The translations under genes and the position numbers were made by a program. From Methanobacteriota archaeon (GTDB taxonomy: Archaea > Halobacteriota > Halobacteria > Halobacteriales > Halalkalicoccaceae): a stretch of DNA of 13,533 nt. Each line of letters opens with the position of its first letter. Position 1 is the stretch's first letter. Where the stretch lies: assembly GCA_022561895.1 (NCBI GenBank), contig JADFQH010000013.1, positions 1 through 13,533 of the forward strand, read 5' to 3'. The notes beneath the pieces were generated by a model. It made no database searches and was not told the DNA's origin. It was given only the letters and a program-made list of their open reading frames with translations. Shown one piece after another: positions 13,162-13,533 of this stretch.

Positions 13162-13533
13162 ATGAGAATGCTGATCGTCGGTGTCGGTATGACAACCGCA
13201 ACCATCGAGGGAATCAGCGCCGGGTGACCGCTCTCGACGCGGGGCTTTATTATTCGACCGGTGCGCCGACCGTTTCTCTCGGCGACCAGCCGGGCGATGA
13301 CATTCGGACGGACGAGCCGGTTGCAAACGCTGCGGAGTTGTTCGCAACCGCCCGGCGGTTCGGAAAGCGGTTGCCCGACGCCGTAATTTCCATCGGTGAA
13401 ACCATTCCCGGCGGAACGACGACCGCGATGGCGGTCTTGACCGCGCTCGGCGAGCGGTCGACGGTCTCTTCGTCGCTTGCGCACAATCCACTCGCGCTCA
13501 AGCGAGAGGTCATCAACGAGGCGCTGCGAGCAA
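13162..13533 (+). pseudogene. cobT: cobT remnant with internal deletion and frameshift (3' end outside window)
   Basis: From the ATG at 13162 the first 21 codons read MRMLIVGVGMTTATIEGISAG, the expected N-terminus of archaeal CobT-like proteins (nicotinate-nucleotide phosphoribosyltransferase homologues that activate the lower ligand base), then hit TGA at 13225-13227. In the next frame, beginning at the overlapping GTG at 13224, the family resumes: VTALDAGLYYSTGAPTVSLG, IRTDEPVANAAELF, ISIGETIPGGTTTAMAVLTALG and SSLAHNPLALKREV, open to the window edge. From memory of the family about 75-80 residues normally lie between EGISA and the VxDAGL strand, including the N-terminal substrate half of the domain, so an out-of-frame deletion has joined them. 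A functional protein seems unlikely, though re-initiation at GTG could still make the C-terminal part. Confidence 0.75.

Noticed and set aside
1..13533. CRISPR arrays, tRNA/rRNA genes, transposase genes or replication origin
   Set aside because: No regularly spaced repeats, no cloverleaf or rRNA-like stretch, no transposase frame and no Orc/Cdc6 or ORB-like repeats were seen by eye.

Overview
The window reads as haloarchaeal (class Halobacteria) DNA. GC is high with GC-rich third positions, the encoded proteins are strongly acidic, the promoters look like archaeal BRE/TATA elements placed close to the start codons, genes overlap by ATGA/GTGA, and the gene set is the one haloarchaea use for cobalt uptake and anaerobic-type cobalamin (B12) synthesis. 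The genus cannot be fixed from the sequence.

Layout. (1) Positions 1-1752, plus strand: the C-terminal end of a VWA-domain chelatase-type subunit, then cbtB and cbtA (cobalt transporter) and a small thioredoxin-fold [2Fe-2S] protein. (2) Positions 1856-3663, minus strand: a phosphomevalonate decarboxylase-type gene (isoprenoid synthesis) preceded by a decayed MarR-like regulator gene that carries one frameshift and one amber stop. (3) Positions 3809-13098, plus strand: one long, tightly packed cobalamin operon, cbiT-cbiL-cbiF-[211-nt repeat-like gap]-cbiG-cbiH(1)-cbiH(2)-odd ferredoxin-LAGLIDADG-fold protein-cbiX (fused to a [2Fe-2S] domain)-DUF3209-type protein-cytosolic PQQ-type beta-propeller. 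(4) Positions 13162-end: a remnant of archaeal cobT with an internal deletion, running off the window.

How it works together. CbtB/CbtA bring in cobalt. CbiX inserts it early into sirohydrochlorin/precorrin-2, while the VWA protein presumably partners a CobN- or ChlH-like large subunit outside the window. CbiL (C20), CbiH (C17), CbiF (C11), CbiG (ring opening/deacetylation) and CbiT (C15 methylation/decarboxylation) carry out ring contraction and peripheral methylation. CbiD, CbiJ, CbiE and CbiC are not encoded here. The operon also holds four proteins outside the textbook pathway: the odd ferredoxin, a catalytically defunct LAGLIDADG-fold protein, DUF3209 and the propeller. These are the most interesting content, because they are placed among pathway genes that have unfilled or redox-dependent steps. 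Both flanks of the operon show decay (the regulator on one side, cobT on the other), which suggests a cluster under rearrangement or reduced selection.
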